From contig WLOR01000012.1 in assembly GCA_009699165.1 (NCBI GenBank), forward strand, positions 1 through 19,139: a stretch of 19,139 bases of DNA, given 5' to 3'. Both the position numbers and the translations under genes were made by a program. The notes beneath the pieces are model-generated. The model did no database searches and was not told the origin of the DNA. It saw only the letters and a program-made list of their open reading frames with translations. The DNA is from Actinomycetota bacterium (GTDB lineage Bacteria; Actinomycetota; Actinomycetes; Nanopelagicales; Nanopelagicaceae). The stretch's first letter is position 1; each line of letters opens with the position of its first letter. Below are positions 10,292 to 17,815 of the stretch, in pieces.

Positions 10292-11197
10292 ATGAATACT
10301 ATTCTAAAACCCTTATATATCGCTGTTTCTTGGGTAATTGTCACAATCCATAAAGCACTCTCTCCAATCTTTGGATCAGATAGTGGCGTTTCCTGGTCAC
10401 TCTCAATTGTCGGACTTGTTATATTAATTCGAATTATTTTAATCCCGCTCTTTGTAAAACAAATAAAAAGTCAACGCGCCTTAACTGCCCTTCAACCACA
10501 TATGAAAGAGATCCAAAAGAAGTACAAAGATGATCGGCAGAAGCAATCCGAAGAGATGATGAAGCTTTATAAAGAGCATAAAACAAATCCATTAGCGTCA
10601 TGTTTCCCAATACTTGCACAAGCCCCAATCTTTTTTGCTCTCTTTACAGTTTTAAATGGGATTGGTAAAAACCCACCGGTAAAACACGGCGTCTTAACTC
10701 AGGCCGATGTTGTCAGTGCAGCAAACGCAAAGTTTTTTGGTGCCCCTATTTCAGATACTTTTCTAGGAACAAATATCACGACAGTAAAAATCGTGACGGT
10801 TTTTCTGATTGCATTAATGTCGCTGACTACTTTTACAACCCAACGCCAGTTGATGTTAAAAGGAATGCCAAAAATGGATTCAAGCAACAACATGATGTTG
10901 CAACAACAAAAAATCATGTTGTACGCATTCCCATTAATTTTTGCTATCTCTGGTGTTAACTTCCCAATCGGAGTTTTAATTTATTGGTCAACAACAAATC
11001 TTTGGACATGGGGACAACAGTTCTATGTCATTAAGAGGAACCCGACCCCAGGCTCACCCGCATATGAAGAGCTCCAACATAAAAAAGCTAAGAAAAGTGG
11101 CACTATCGAGACACCACTGGTAGAGAGTGCAGATCCAATCGAAGATCTCAAAGGTCAACGAAACCAGCCAAAAAAGAAAAAGAAGAAAAACAAGTAA
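10292..11197 (+). CDS. yidC: Membrane protein insertase YidC (YidC/Oxa1 family)
   Basis: YidC inserts and folds membrane proteins, alone or with SecYEG. The 301 residues resemble the short Gram-positive type without the large periplasmic domain of E. coli YidC. Hydrophobic segments lie near 33-55, 100-123, 165-185 and 210-235. After the first comes the conserved Arg in VILIRIILIPLFVKQIKSQR, then the cytoplasmic helical hairpin (KEIQKKYKDDRQKQSEEMMK). The C-terminus is strongly basic (six lysines in a row), as expected for ribosome contact. A GGAG lies before the ATG, and yidD ends three bases upstream. Confidence 0.96.
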   Translation: MNTILKPLYIAVSWVIVTIHKALSPIFGSDSGVSWSLSIVGLVILIRIILIPLFVKQIKSQRALTALQPHMKEIQKKYKDDRQKQSEEMMKLYKEHKTNPLASCFPILAQAPIFFALFTVLNGIGKNPPVKHGVLTQADVVSAANAKFFGAPISDTFLGTNITTVKIVTVFLIALMSLTTFTTQRQLMLKGMPKMDSSNNMMLQQQKIMLYAFPLIFAISGVNFPIGVLIYWSTTNLWTWGQQFYVIKRNPTPGSPAYEELQHKKAKKSGTIETPLVESADPIEDLKGQRNQPKKKKKKNK

Positions 11198-11268
11198 ATT
11201 AGCCCTAATTAGGACAAATCACCTTAATATCTATTAATTCACCCCAAACCCGACAGGGAGAGTAAAAA
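11198..11268 (+). other. yidC-khpB spacer with a short palindrome
   Basis: The 71-base gap contains the perfect palindrome CCTAATTAGG (11204-11213) and ends with a strong Shine-Dalgarno (AGGGAGAG) before khpB. TTAATAT (around 11223) is a possible -10 but there is no good -35, so a separate khpB promoter is possible but not shown. There is no terminator-like T run. Confidence 0.35.
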
Positions 11269-11823
11269 ATGGCAAAGACAAAGGCAAAATCTTCAGAAGA
11301 GAGCGTTACAGAGCCGGTTGAGGCGACAGAGGCTGTTGAAGCAGGCGAGAGTAAGCCAACCAAAGGTGTTGCCCGCTTGGAGGAGGAAGGCGATATCGCC
11401 GCTGACTATCTTGAGGCGCTTTTAGATATTGCCGACCTTGATGGCGACATCGATATAGATGTTGAAAACGACCGCGCATCACTAGCTATTGTGGGTGGCA
11501 AACTTCGCCACCTAGTTGGCAGTGATGGTGAGGTTTTAGATGCTATTCAAGAGCTGACCCGTTTAGCTGTCCAGACATCCACAGGTGATCGCTCTCGATT
11601 GATGTTAGATATCGATAACTTCCGATCAAACAAGAAGACTGAGCTTAAAAAACTAGCCAACGAGATGGCCGAAGAGGCAAAGTCAACTGGAAAATCAATC
11701 AAACTTGCTCCAATGAACGCATTTGAGCGCAAGATTATCCATGACACGATTCAAGAGCTTGGCCTGACAAGTGAGTCTGATGGAGAAGATCCAAACCGCT
11801 ACGTTGTGATCTATAGCGCCTAG
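11269..11823 (+). CDS. khpB: KH-R3H RNA-binding protein (Jag/KhpB/EloR family)
   Basis: This family binds RNA and in Gram-positives influences cell elongation and division. The 184 residues comprise an acidic, low-complexity N-terminus (1-42), a KH domain with GSDG (84-87) as its GXXG loop, and an R3H domain (about 120-182) with R154xxxH158 in ERKIIHDTI. The N-terminal Jag_N domain of firmicute homologues is absent, as in other actinobacteria. It lies downstream of yidC and directly abuts rsmG, the conserved order. The family call is firm; the cellular role in this lineage is inferred. Confidence 0.92.
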   Translation: MAKTKAKSSEESVTEPVEATEAVEAGESKPTKGVARLEEEGDIAADYLEALLDIADLDGDIDIDVENDRASLAIVGGKLRHLVGSDGEVLDAIQELTRLAVQTSTGDRSRLMLDIDNFRSNKKTELKKLANEMAEEAKSTGKSIKLAPMNAFERKIIHDTIQELGLTSESDGEDPNRYVVIYSA

Positions 11824-12402
11824 GTGGATGTTTCACGTGAAACCCTGATCGAACGGCACTTTCCAGAGCCGGATCGAATAAGGAGCTATGCCGAGTTTCT
11901 GGCAGGTCCTGGGATTGAACGCGGTCTTATTGGACCCCGAGAGGCAGATCGGATTTGGGAGCGCCATATATTTAACTGTCTACCCGTCACACAGTTATTA
12001 AAAGAGGGCTCTATCGTCTTTGACGTTGGCTCAGGGGCAGGTTTGCCAGGGATTGTCATCGCTCTAGCCCGCCCAGATCTACATGTGACCCTCATTGAAC
12101 CATTGGAGCGCAGGGTTGAGTTCCTTAAAGAGGCCGTGAGCGGTTTGGATATTGAGGTCATTAGAGGACAGGCTCAGGATGTCCGTACCACGGCGCATTA
12201 CGTCACAGCTCGAGCGGTTGCACCCCTTGAAAAACTAAAGAAAATTACCTGGCACCTACTCAAAACAGGCGGCTCCCTCATGGCAATTAAGGGCAAATCC
12301 GCCGAAGAAGAGATGAAACTCGTTACCAAAGCGATTCTGCACGAGGTTGAGTATGAGGGTATTGAACGTGGGCGTATCGTTGAACTCCGTAAAGGTGCTT
12401 AA
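11824..12402 (+). CDS. rsmG: 16S rRNA (guanine-N7)-methyltransferase RsmG
   Basis: RsmG (GidB) uses S-adenosylmethionine to methylate G527 (E. coli numbering) of 16S rRNA. The 192 residues have the Rossmann motif FDVGSGAGLPG (66-76), the family stretch AGPGIERGLIGPREADRIWERH (27-48, partly quoted elsewhere) and the ARAVAPL motif. The GTG start immediately follows the khpB TAG with no gap. The first seven codons (MDVSRET) are formed by a parS site, so the N-terminus is shaped by DNA segregation rather than by the methyltransferase fold. No other suitable start precedes the conserved core. Confidence 0.95.
   Translation: MDVSRETLIERHFPEPDRIRSYAEFLAGPGIERGLIGPREADRIWERHIFNCLPVTQLLKEGSIVFDVGSGAGLPGIVIALARPDLHVTLIEPLERRVEFLKEAVSGLDIEVIRGQAQDVRTTAHYVTARAVAPLEKLKKITWHLLKTGGSLMAIKGKSAEEEMKLVTKAILHEVEYEGIERGRIVELRKGA
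11829..11844 (+). promoter_or_regulatory. parS: parS site 1, in the first codons of rsmG
   Basis: The sequence TGTTTCACGTGAAACC matches the bacterial parS consensus TGTTTCACGTGAAACA at 15 of 16 positions, with the central palindrome GTTTCACGTGAAAC intact. ParB binds such sites and spreads as a CTP-dependent clamp. It lies about 4 kb from the putative oriC and about 1.5 kb from parB. Confidence 0.95.
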
Positions 12403-12411
12403 CTAAGCCCT

Positions 12412-13323
12412 GTGGATGATTCACGTGAAACAAAACCCGTAGTGGGGGTTCGTCGCCTTAAAGAGGCGATGGATAAGCCAGCCGCCCTGCGCATAATCAC
12501 TGTTGCCAACCAAAAAGGCGGAGTTGGCAAGACCACAACTACAGTTAATTTGGCTGCAGCACTGTCTATGGGGGGCTTAAGAACTCTCGTTATTGATCTA
12601 GACCCTCAAGGTAACGCTTCCACCGCTTTCGGTGTTGAACATCGAGAAAACCTTGGAATTTATGAAGTGCTTATGGGAATAACAACCATGGCTCAGTGCG
12701 CCCAAAAAGTTAAAGGATTCCCATCCCTTGAATGCATCTCATCAAATACTTCTTTAGCCCAAGCTGAGATTGAACTAGTTCCTATGGTCGCCCGTGAAAC
12801 CCGATTGAAAGAGGCGATCGAAGAGTTAGTTGCAACACGCATCCAATTAGGTGAACCACTTGATTATATTTTTATTGACTGCCCACCAAGTTTAGGCCTC
12901 TTAACTATTAACGCACTCACTGCAGCTAAAGAGATGTTGATACCAATTCAATGCGAGTACTACGCACTAGAAGGTCTATCACAACTGTTAAAAACATTTG
13001 ATCTCGTAAAAAAGCGATTGAATGCACAACTAAAACTTACAACCTTTGTTCTAACAATGTTTGACAGCAGGACTCGCTTAGCAAATGATGTTGCCGATGA
13101 AATACGTAAACACTACCCACAAGAGTTAATTGATATTCCAATTCCTCGCGCTGTTCGCGTCTCTGAAGCACCAGGATTTAATCAAACAGTTATGACATAC
13201 GACGCATCATCTCCTGGAGCAATTGCATACATGGCAGTTGCTCGCGAGTTAGCTTCGCGCGCAAAAGCATTTGATTCTAATGTCGTTTCGATACATTACA
13301 AACGTGAAGGTGAGATTGCATAG
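12412..13323 (+). CDS. parA: Chromosome partitioning ATPase ParA (Soj)
   Basis: ParA is a deviant Walker ATPase whose DNA-bound gradient moves ParB-parS complexes. From the GTG at 12412 the protein has 303 residues. The deviant Walker A motif KGGVGKTT (35-42) has the signature first lysine. DLDPQGNAS (62-70) and the Walker B region FIDCPPSLG (about 153-161) follow. The start is uncertain: GTG 12412 has no close Shine-Dalgarno, whereas ATG 12469 (residue 20) follows AAAGAGG by only two bases. With the first, a parS site encodes residues 2-7 (DDSRET); with the second, parS lies in the leader. The stop overlaps the parB GTG by one base. Confidence 0.95.
   Translation: MDDSRETKPVVGVRRLKEAMDKPAALRIITVANQKGGVGKTTTTVNLAAALSMGGLRTLVIDLDPQGNASTAFGVEHRENLGIYEVLMGITTMAQCAQKVKGFPSLECISSNTSLAQAEIELVPMVARETRLKEAIEELVATRIQLGEPLDYIFIDCPPSLGLLTINALTAAKEMLIPIQCEYYALEGLSQLLKTFDLVKKRLNAQLKLTTFVLTMFDSRTRLANDVADEIRKHYPQELIDIPIPRAVRVSEAPGFNQTVMTYDASSPGAIAYMAVARELASRAKAFDSNVVSIHYKREGEIA
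12417..12432 (+). promoter_or_regulatory. parS: parS site 2, at the parA start
   Basis: TGATTCACGTGAAACA matches the parS consensus TGTTTCACGTGAAACA at 15 of 16 positions (T to A at the third). It lies 588 bases from site 1 in the same orientation. It overlaps the presumed translation start of parA, so ParB bound here could repress parAB. Confidence 0.94.
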
Positions 13324-14183
13324 TGGCACGACGCGGTGGGCTTGGTACAAACCTTGATGCATTGATTCCAACATCATTAACTGTTGAGGGTCAAGAGGTT
13401 GCAACACACAATGAAGTTGATATTGATTTAATTCAACCGAACCCACGTCAACCGCGCAAACACTTTGATCAAGAGGCACTCGATGAGTTAATTTCATCGA
13501 TTAAAGAGATCGGTATTTTGCAACCTCCAGTGGTTCGACAAACAAAAAAAGGCACATACGAATTAATTATGGGCGAAAGACGTTACCGTGCAGCAAAAGC
13601 TGTCGGCCTTAAAAAGATCCCAGTAATTATTCGCCAAACATCTGACAACGAACTACTCCGCGAAGCTCTTATTGAGAATATTCACCGCAGCCAATTAAAT
13701 GCACTAGAAGAAGCCGCCGCTTACTCTCAACTCCTCAATGATTTTGCATGCACACATGAAGAGCTAGCACAAAAACTTGGCCGCTCACGTTCGCTAATTT
13801 CAAACACTATTCGCTTAATGAACCTACCAGCCTCAGTGCAAAGCAAAGTTGCATCTGGGGTAATTAGCGCAGGACATGCTCGAGCACTCTTAGCATTAAC
13901 CGACGTACATCAAATTGAATCCCTCGCAAAGAGAATTATTAATGAGGGTTTGAGTGTTCGCGCAATTGAAACGTTGATTTCGGGAAATACACCAAAGAGC
14001 AGTAAGAAAAAAACAAAGAGTATAAAATCCAGTGTTGTAGAGTTCAACGAGATAGCCGATCGCATAGGCGATGCCCTAGATACCAGAGTCACGATTCAAG
14101 GCAGCGTGAAAAAAGGTGTAATAGTTATTGAGTTCGCCGGTGCAGAGGATTTAAAGAGAATAACTAAAACCTTAGAAGGCTAA
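13323..14183 (+). CDS. parB: Chromosome partitioning protein ParB (Spo0J), CTP-dependent parS-binding clamp
   Basis: ParB binds parS, hydrolyses CTP and slides to form the origin partition complex. The 286 residues carry the N-terminal NPRQPRKHF region (40-48), the CTP-binding motifs GERRYRA (84-90) and ENIHRSQLN (118-126), a helix-turn-helix (about 144-168: HEELAQKLGRSRSLISNTIR) and a small C-terminal dimerisation domain after a Lys/Ser linker near 225-233. The GTG start overlaps the parA stop (TAGTG), with GAAGGTGAG upstream as Shine-Dalgarno. Its stop overlaps the stop of the convergent aminotransferase gene, with no terminator between. Confidence 0.96.
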   Translation: MARRGGLGTNLDALIPTSLTVEGQEVATHNEVDIDLIQPNPRQPRKHFDQEALDELISSIKEIGILQPPVVRQTKKGTYELIMGERRYRAAKAVGLKKIPVIIRQTSDNELLREALIENIHRSQLNALEEAAAYSQLLNDFACTHEELAQKLGRSRSLISNTIRLMNLPASVQSKVASGVISAGHARALLALTDVHQIESLAKRIINEGLSVRAIETLISGNTPKSSKKKTKSIKSSVVEFNEIADRIGDALDTRVTIQGSVKKGVIVIEFAGAEDLKRITKTLEG

Positions 14184-15442
14184 GAGATTTGGTTGCTCCC
14201 ACGGCGCGACATCTCAGTTTTAATTACTCCACCCAAAGCTTTTACTCCATCACGAATGCGCTCTGGTGTTGGATAACAGTACGATAAACGAAGCGACCAA
14301 GAACCAAAACCATCGGCATAAAAAGCAGTACCTGGGACATATGCAACTTTGGCAACAATAGCTTTTGGCATTAACGCGGTGGTATCAATCTCTGGAGGCA
14401 AAGTCACCCAGACATAAAAACCCCCACCAGGCTTAGTCCACTTTGCAGCTGCAGGAAAATACTCATCAAGGGATTCAAGCATCGCATCGCGACGAGATTT
14501 ATATAAGTCACAAAAAGAGGCGATTTGGTCACGCCAAGGCTGCTCGGCAAGGTAACTAGAAATTGTTAGTTGAGCAAAATTAGAGGGGCATAAAATTGAG
14601 GACTCACTTGCGATTACTAACTTTTCCTTCAGTGATGGAGGAACTAATGCCCAGCCAACTCGAAGCCCAGGAGCAATTGTTTTGGAAAAAGTGCCAAGGT
14701 AGATCACATTTTCTGAGTCTTCTGCGCGCATTGCATTTGGGGATGGCTTATCAAAACCAAGAAGCCCATAGGGATTATCCTCAACAACAAAGATTCCCTC
14801 TTCTCGACAGATATCTAAAATCTCAGTGCGGCGCTCGGCAGGCAGTAAAACACCCGATGGGTTTTGGTAGTTAGGAATCATGTACAAGAACTTAATTTTG
14901 CGCCCTGCGGCGCGAACACTCTTAATTGCAGTGCGTAAACCCTGTGGGACTAAACCATCATCGTCGGTCTCCACATGAATAACAGATGCCTCATACTGGT
15001 GAAAAGTGCCTAAAGCACCAACATAAGAGGGCGCTTCTGCCAACACGACATCACCGGGATCGATAAAGATTCGAGAGATTAAATCAAGGGCCTGTTGCGA
15101 ACCTGTTGTAACCAAGACATCATCGGGGTTGGCTCTAATTCCCTCGAGGGCCATAACCTCACAAATCTGTTCACGCAGTTTTGGATGACCTTGACCGCTA
15201 CCGTATTGAAGGGCTTCAGCACCATTGGTCAAAACAAGTTTTTGTACAACATCGGCCATCATCGCCATAGGAAAGGCGGATAGATTTGGCATACCGCCAG
15301 CTAAAGAGACAATCTCTGGACGTGAGGCGACGGCAAAGAGTGAGCGGATTTCACTGGGCTTCATATGCGCAGCCCTACTTGCAAAACGCTCCTCTAGATT
15401 TTGTGGAGCGCCAGTTGCATAACGGTGAGAAATATCCGACAT
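14180..15442 (-). CDS. PLP-dependent class I/II aminotransferase (2-aminoadipate/MocR-type catalytic fold)
   Basis: This is a fold-type I aminotransferase transferring amino groups via pyridoxal phosphate. Among its 420 residues are GSGQGHPKLR (81-90), the substrate/PLP motif YQNPSG (192-197), DNP(222-224)Y225, the Schiff-base lysine K254 in TFSKTIAPGLRVGW and a C-terminal RLSYCY. It resembles LysN-like 2-aminoadipate aminotransferases and the catalytic half of MocR regulators, but has no winged-helix DNA-binding domain, so an enzyme is likelier than a regulator. The substrate cannot be told. The ATG at 15442 has AGGA only one base upstream; ATG at residue 27 is an alternative but would remove family sequence. 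It lies 41 bases after cwlM. Confidence 0.88.
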   Translation of the reverse strand: MSDISHRYATGAPQNLEERFASRAAHMKPSEIRSLFAVASRPEIVSLAGGMPNLSAFPMAMMADVVQKLVLTNGAEALQYGSGQGHPKLREQICEVMALEGIRANPDDVLVTTGSQQALDLISRIFIDPGDVVLAEAPSYVGALGTFHQYEASVIHVETDDDGLVPQGLRTAIKSVRAAGRKIKFLYMIPNYQNPSGVLLPAERRTEILDICREEGIFVVEDNPYGLLGFDKPSPNAMRAEDSENVIYLGTFSKTIAPGLRVGWALVPPSLKEKLVIASESSILCPSNFAQLTISSYLAEQPWRDQIASFCDLYKSRRDAMLESLDEYFPAAAKWTKPGGGFYVWVTLPPEIDTTALMPKAIVAKVAYVPGTAFYADGFGSWSLRLSYCYPTPERIRDGVKALGGVIKTEMSRRGSNQIS

Positions 15443-15483
15443 GTCCTAAGTCTGCCATATACGGGAGCAACCATGAACGTTAT

Positions 15484-16476
15484 TTAACGGCGAATGCCAG
15501 CTTTACGCAGATCAGAGATTCTCAATGTTCCAGTCTTTGCATCATCTTCAGCAGCCAAATATAAACGTTGAATCGAAATAACTAACGCCTCAGCAATTAC
15601 GTCACGAAAATCTGGTCGAGATAAGCGTTCTATGTCACCCGGATTGGATGAATAGCCTAGATCTATCTGAACCGCAGGAGCCCGTGTTAATCGGAGTAAA
15701 TCCCAGGCCATGGCATGAGTTCGACAGTTGAGAAGGTCTGTTCTGGCGCAAATCTCTCTTTGAACCAATGACGCAAAACGCTCACCGACTGTTGAGTGAA
15801 TACCATGTGCATCGCTTCCGTAAAAATACGTTGCAACCCCATGAGCAGTTTCATTCTTGTAACCATCTAAATGTAGAGAGATCATTAAATCGGCACTACT
15901 TTGATTCGCAAAAGTAATTCGCTCTAACTCTGAAGGGTTGTTGGCAATACCCCGTGTTAAAAACACCGATGCACCAAGTGCTAGTAATCGCCCTTCAGTG
16001 CGGAGTGCTACATCATAAACAAGTGCGTTATCACCATCAGGATTCAAAACGATAATCTTATTTGCAAGAGCGGGTCCTCGGTTTTTTTGTGCAGCGTTCT
16101 CTCGCAAAGCGTTTGGCGCGCCACCGGAAACCATACGCGTCAAACGCAGTAAAGCAATAATTGTTTCAGGTCCACATTTACCATCAACAACTATTCCAGC
16201 CGATTGCTGAAACTCTCTTACAGCAGATGCTGAACGTGCACCATAAATTCCATCAACACGTCCGCAATCAAATCCCATCTCAGTTAATCGAGACTGTAAA
16301 GCGGCGACATCATCGCCTCGCATTAAAGGATGATCTTGGAGATTGAGTGAACGATCACCAAGTTTCCAACGAGATTCTTCAAGTGCGCGCGCAGTCATTG
16401 CATCAATAAAACCAGTAACCGCTAATCCGCGACTCTGCTGAAAAGAGCGAATCTGTGCTTCATTTAAATCTGACAT
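15484..16476 (-). CDS. cwlM: CwlM-like cytoplasmic amidase homologue (probable pseudo-amidase, peptidoglycan regulator)
   Basis: The domains are those of N-acetylmuramoyl-L-alanine amidases: half of a peptidoglycan-binding repeat (about 3-34), a full repeat (about 53-110) and an Amidase_3 domain (about 139-306). Position next to trxA/trxB/murJ and segments such as SGGAPNALRE (117-126), TWDLLRLTR-like 258-265 and PAVQIDLGYSSNP (267-279) match mycobacterial CwlM, a cytoplasmic protein that activates MurA. No signal peptide is present. Catalytic features look lost: the DPGHGG zinc motif reads NPDGDN (145-150), the next zinc Glu is apparently Val, and the late catalytic Glu is Asp272; only SLH (200-202) remains. 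The C-terminus keeps TGT (315-317). An in-frame TAA two codons upstream prevents N-terminal extension, so it is shorter than mycobacterial CwlM. Confidence 0.88.
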   Translation of the reverse strand: MSDLNEAQIRSFQQSRGLAVTGFIDAMTARALEESRWKLGDRSLNLQDHPLMRGDDVAALQSRLTEMGFDCGRVDGIYGARSASAVREFQQSAGIVVDGKCGPETIIALLRLTRMVSGGAPNALRENAAQKNRGPALANKIIVLNPDGDNALVYDVALRTEGRLLALGASVFLTRGIANNPSELERITFANQSSADLMISLHLDGYKNETAHGVATYFYGSDAHGIHSTVGERFASLVQREICARTDLLNCRTHAMAWDLLRLTRAPAVQIDLGYSSNPGDIERLSRPDFRDVIAEALVISIQRLYLAAEDDAKTGTLRISDLRKAGIRR

Positions 16477-16491
16477 AGATTACCTATCAGA

Positions 16492-16815
16492 TTAAGAGAT
16501 GAATGTTTCAAGCTCTTTAAGTAAAGCAGGTTTTGGTTTGGCTCCAATAATTGTCTTCACAACTTCACCATTGACAAACACAAACATTGCAGGAATTGAT
16601 GAGATGCCATATTTAATAGCGATCGCAGACTCCTCATCGGTATTTAGTTTTACAATCTTTAGTTTTTGGCCATGTTCATTTGAAATCTCTTCAAGAATAG
16701 GACCAACGGCACGGCAAGGCCCACACCATTCAGCCCAGAAATCCACCAAAACAGGGGTGTTACTCTTCAAAACCTCTGCATCAAAAGTCGCAGAGGTAAC
16801 ATTTACAGTCGCCAT
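16492..16815 (-). CDS. trxA: Thioredoxin
   Basis: Thioredoxin reduces protein disulfides in the cytoplasm and is recharged by TrxB. The 107 residues are standard length, with active site W30-C-G-P-C34 in VDFWAEWCGPCRAV and the cis-proline motif SIPAMFVF near 73-80. I start at the ATG at 16815 (MATVNV), which has GGAG eight bases upstream. An ATG at 16884 would extend the protein into trxB with a non-thioredoxin leader. It lies 37 bases after trxB and 15 bases before cwlM, in one operon. Confidence 0.96.
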   Translation of the reverse strand: MATVNVTSATFDAEVLKSNTPVLVDFWAEWCGPCRAVGPILEEISNEHGQKLKIVKLNTDEESAIAIKYGISSIPAMFVFVNGEVVKTIIGAKPKPALLKELETFIS

Positions 16816-16852
16816 TATTAATCTCCAGATCGTTGTTTGTAATGAGTAAACA

Positions 16853-17782
16853 TTAGTGGTGCGCGAGAAACTTCTCAGCATCAAGTGCGGCTTGGCATCC
16901 CGACCCCGCCGCTGTAATTGCCTGCCGATATGTAAAATCTACAAGATCGCCACAAGCAAAGACCCCTGCAAGGTTTGTTCGAGTTGAGCGTCCATCAACC
17001 TCTACATAACCTTCGGCATTTAGATTTATCTGGTTAATAAGAAGCTCACTACGAGGGATATGTCCAATAGCAACAAACAACCCAGTAAAAGCTCGTTCGC
17101 TCTCTGTGCCATCAATCGTGTTGCGTAGTTTTAAGCCCGTGACTTTAGTGTCACCAAGAACATCTACAACCTCAGTGTTCCAAACAAACTCAATCTTTGG
17201 ATTTGCAGCGGCGCGATCGGCCATAATTTTGGAAGCTCGTAGAGAATCACGACGATGAATCAACACTACTTTACTGGCAAATTTTGTTAGAAAAGTCGCC
17301 TCTTCAACTGCAGAGTCTCCCCCACCAACTACTGCAATCTCCTGATCTCTAAAAAAGAATCCGTCGCATGTAGCACACCAAGAAACCCCATGACCAGATA
17401 AACGCTTTTCATTTACTAAACCGATCTCGCGATATGCAGAGCCTGTAGCAAGAATGACAGAGCGAGCCTTGATAGTTTTTCCAGATCCATCGGTCAAAGT
17501 TTTAATCTCACCAGCTAAATCCATAGAGACGATGTCATCCGTCACCAATTCGGCACCAAAACGTTTTGCTTGGTTGCGCATGCTCTCCATCAAATCAGGT
17601 CCCATTACACCGTCAACAAAACCCGGAAAGTTTTCTACCTCTGTTGTATTCATGAGTGCGCCACCCGCGGTGACTGAACCCTCATAGATAATTGGATTTA
17701 ACTGGGCACGCGAGGCGTATATCGCTGCCGTATAACCTGCTGGCCCCGAACCCACTATGACAACATCTCTAACTTCACTCAC
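16853..17782 (-). CDS. trxB: Thioredoxin reductase (NADPH)
   Basis: TrxB is a flavoenzyme that passes electrons from NADPH through FAD and a Cys pair to thioredoxin. The 309 residues contain the FAD motif GSGPAG (11-16), the redox centre C136-A-T-C139 in [10 protein letters not shown], the NADPH motif VGGGDSA (152-158) and the C-terminal FAD motif [10 protein letters not shown]. The start is GTG at 17782, with AGGGGG seven bases upstream. murJ ends 33 bases upstream and trxA begins 37 bases downstream, matching the order seen in mycobacteria. Confidence 0.97.
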   Translation of the reverse strand: MSEVRDVVIVGSGPAGYTAAIYASRAQLNPIIYEGSVTAGGALMNTTEVENFPGFVDGVMGPDLMESMRNQAKRFGAELVTDDIVSMDLAGEIKTLTDGSGKTIKARSVILATGSAYREIGLVNEKRLSGHGVSWCATCDGFFFRDQEIAVVGGGDSAVEEATFLTKFASKVVLIHRRDSLRASKIMADRAAANPKIEFVWNTEVVDVLGDTKVTGLKLRNTIDGTESERAFTGLFVAIGHIPRSELLINQINLNAEGYVEVDGRSTRTNLAGVFACGDLVDFTYRQAITAAGSGCQAALDAEKFLAHH

Positions 17783-17815
17783 AATGAGCCCCCTTGAACC
17801 GCTAGTACTTCCATT

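Noticed and set aside
14191..15472. Ten-base inverted repeat GGTTGCTCCC / GGGAGCAACC at both ends of the aminotransferase gene
   Set aside because: Ten-base matches are expected many times by chance in 19 kb. One arm is ordinary coding sequence, and there are no transposase or target duplications.
16816..16884. 23-codon N-terminal extension of thioredoxin
   Set aside because: The extension overlaps the trxB end, has no thioredoxin similarity, and a good Shine-Dalgarno precedes the ATG at 16815.
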